Shown in pieces: positions 6,252 through 6,382 of a DNA stretch of 6,382 bases. The notes beneath the pieces are model-generated. The model did not search any database, had not been told where the DNA came from, and was given only the letters and a program-made list of their open reading frames with translations. A program made the position numbers and the translations under genes. The DNA comes from Planctomycetota bacterium. Lineage in GTDB: Bacteria; Planctomycetota; B129-G9. The stretch covers positions 1 through 6,382 of the forward strand of contig QNCA01000090.1 of assembly GCA_003644325.1 (NCBI GenBank). The letters run 5' to 3'. Position 1 is the first letter of the stretch. The number at the start of each line of letters is the position of its first letter.

Positions 6252-6280
6252 TTGCAGGACAATCGCCGCTCAGATACACT
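6252..6280 (+). promoter_or_regulatory. Weak candidate sigma-70 promoter for the gene at 6339
   Basis: TTGCAG (6252-6257), a 17-bp spacer and TACACT (6275-6280) match consensus at 3 and 4 of 6 positions. The start would fall near 6287, giving a leader of about 52 nt. If real, it lies back-to-back with the strong minus-strand promoter, with the two start sites about 7 bp apart. The match is modest and may be chance. Confidence 0.28.
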
Positions 6281-6286
6281 GTTAAT

Positions 6287-6315
6287 AGTATAGGACATGG
6301 ACGAGTATCTGTCAA
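6287..6315 (-). promoter_or_regulatory. Strong sigma-70 promoter, minus strand
   Basis: On the minus strand TTGACA (6315-6310) matches the -35 consensus at all six positions. It is followed by exactly 17 bp and then TATACT (6292-6287), five of six for the -10. The predicted start is A at 6280. Nothing else in the window comes near this quality, and the only unit it can drive before the terminator is the candidate small RNA. Confidence 0.8.
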
Positions 6316-6324
6316 CCACTTTTT

Positions 6325-6330
6325 GGAGGA
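6325..6330 (+). promoter_or_regulatory. Ribosome binding site GGAGGA for the gene at 6339
   Basis: This strong Shine-Dalgarno sequence ends 8 nt before ATG 6339. It supports a real gene even though only 14 codons are visible. Confidence 0.75.
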
Positions 6331-6338
6331 AATTTACG

Positions 6339-6382
6339 ATGACCAATCAGGAAGCAGAAGAAAAATACATACTGGGACTTGA
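6339..6382 (+). CDS. 5' end of a gene, cut by the window edge
   Basis: Only the first 14 codons are present: MTNQEAEEKYILGL, then an incomplete codon GA (Asp or Glu). The start is well supported by GGAGGA at 8 nt. There is no signal peptide in what is visible. The sequence resembles the opening of a tetratricopeptide-repeat protein (A-E-x-x-Y-x-x-G-L), but 14 residues cannot establish that. It is separated from the operon by 227 bp and is divergent from the candidate small RNA, so it probably has its own promoter. Confidence 0.65.
   Translation, partial: MTNQEAEEKYILGL

Larger units (their letters stand above)
6174..6280 (-). ncRNA. Candidate small RNA, about 107 nt, family unknown
   Basis: A perfect-consensus promoter lies just upstream on the minus strand (6315-6287) and an intrinsic terminator ends the unit (6203-6174). 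The predicted start is A at 6280, 7 nt after the -10 box. Within the RNA, UCCGCA (6232-6227) pairs with UGCGGA (6216-6211) around a 10-nt loop. GUCCU and AGGAU nearer the 5' end can form a 5-bp stem with a 13-nt loop, followed after an unstructured stretch by the terminator stem. The first 20 nt look single-stranded and could be a pairing seed. I see no tRNA, SRP, tmRNA or convincing 6S signature, and no reading frame with a credible start and ribosome binding site. It is transcribed away from the gene at 6339 and towards the 3' end of the operon, stopping about 60 bp short of that operon's last stop codon. Function is unknown; a trans-acting regulator or a riboregulator of the neighbouring gene are possibilities. 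Confidence 0.62.

Noticed and set aside
6174..6280. The small RNA as a known housekeeping RNA (tRNA, SRP, tmRNA or 6S)
   Set aside because: No cloverleaf, no SRP GGAA-loop core, no tmRNA tag frame, and too short with the wrong overall fold for 6S, as far as can be judged by eye.
6088..6315. A 75-codon minus-strand open frame over the intergenic region
   Set aside because: Its TTG start is the -35 box of the strong promoter, so it would begin upstream of the predicted transcript start, and it reads through the terminator; it has no ribosome binding site.

Overview
The window is a GC-rich piece of a diderm (Gram-negative) bacterial chromosome. The evidence for a diderm is a WaaE-like glycosyltransferase next to a Kdo/WaaP-family lipopolysaccharide kinase, plus two proteins with export signals, one of them a probable lipoprotein. 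Strong GGAGG-type ribosome binding sites precede most genes. The phylum cannot be fixed from the sequence; a deltaproteobacterial-type lineage or an uncultivated diderm phylum would fit, but this is a guess.

Layout. Positions 1-261 hold no certain gene, only hairpins and a perfect palindrome. Positions 262-864 encode an unrecognised small probable lipoprotein. After a 90-bp gap with a second, similarly built palindrome comes a tight four-gene run on the + strand: a secreted 829-residue protein with 14 FG-GAP/VCBS-type calcium motifs (955-3444), a family 2 glycosyltransferase (3487-4251), an LPS-kinase-like protein with a C-terminal extension (4248-5546), and a 192-residue protein of unknown function (5533-6111). 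The last three overlap by 4 and 14 bp, so they are probably co-transcribed and translationally coupled. The glycosyltransferase and kinase are likely to modify lipid A-core or a related envelope glycan. The secreted propeller protein and the unknown protein are tied to that job only by position.

The most interesting part is 6112-6338, between the operon and the next + strand gene, which starts at 6339 and runs off the window. On the minus strand it holds a perfect TTGACA box, a 17-bp spacer and TATACT (6315-6287). About 107 nt downstream is a well-formed intrinsic terminator: a 9-bp stem, a 5-nt loop and seven U. No credible protein is encoded between them. This is the expected layout of a stand-alone small RNA gene of about 107 nt (6280 to 6174, minus strand) that I cannot assign to a known family. 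It is divergent from the gene at 6339.
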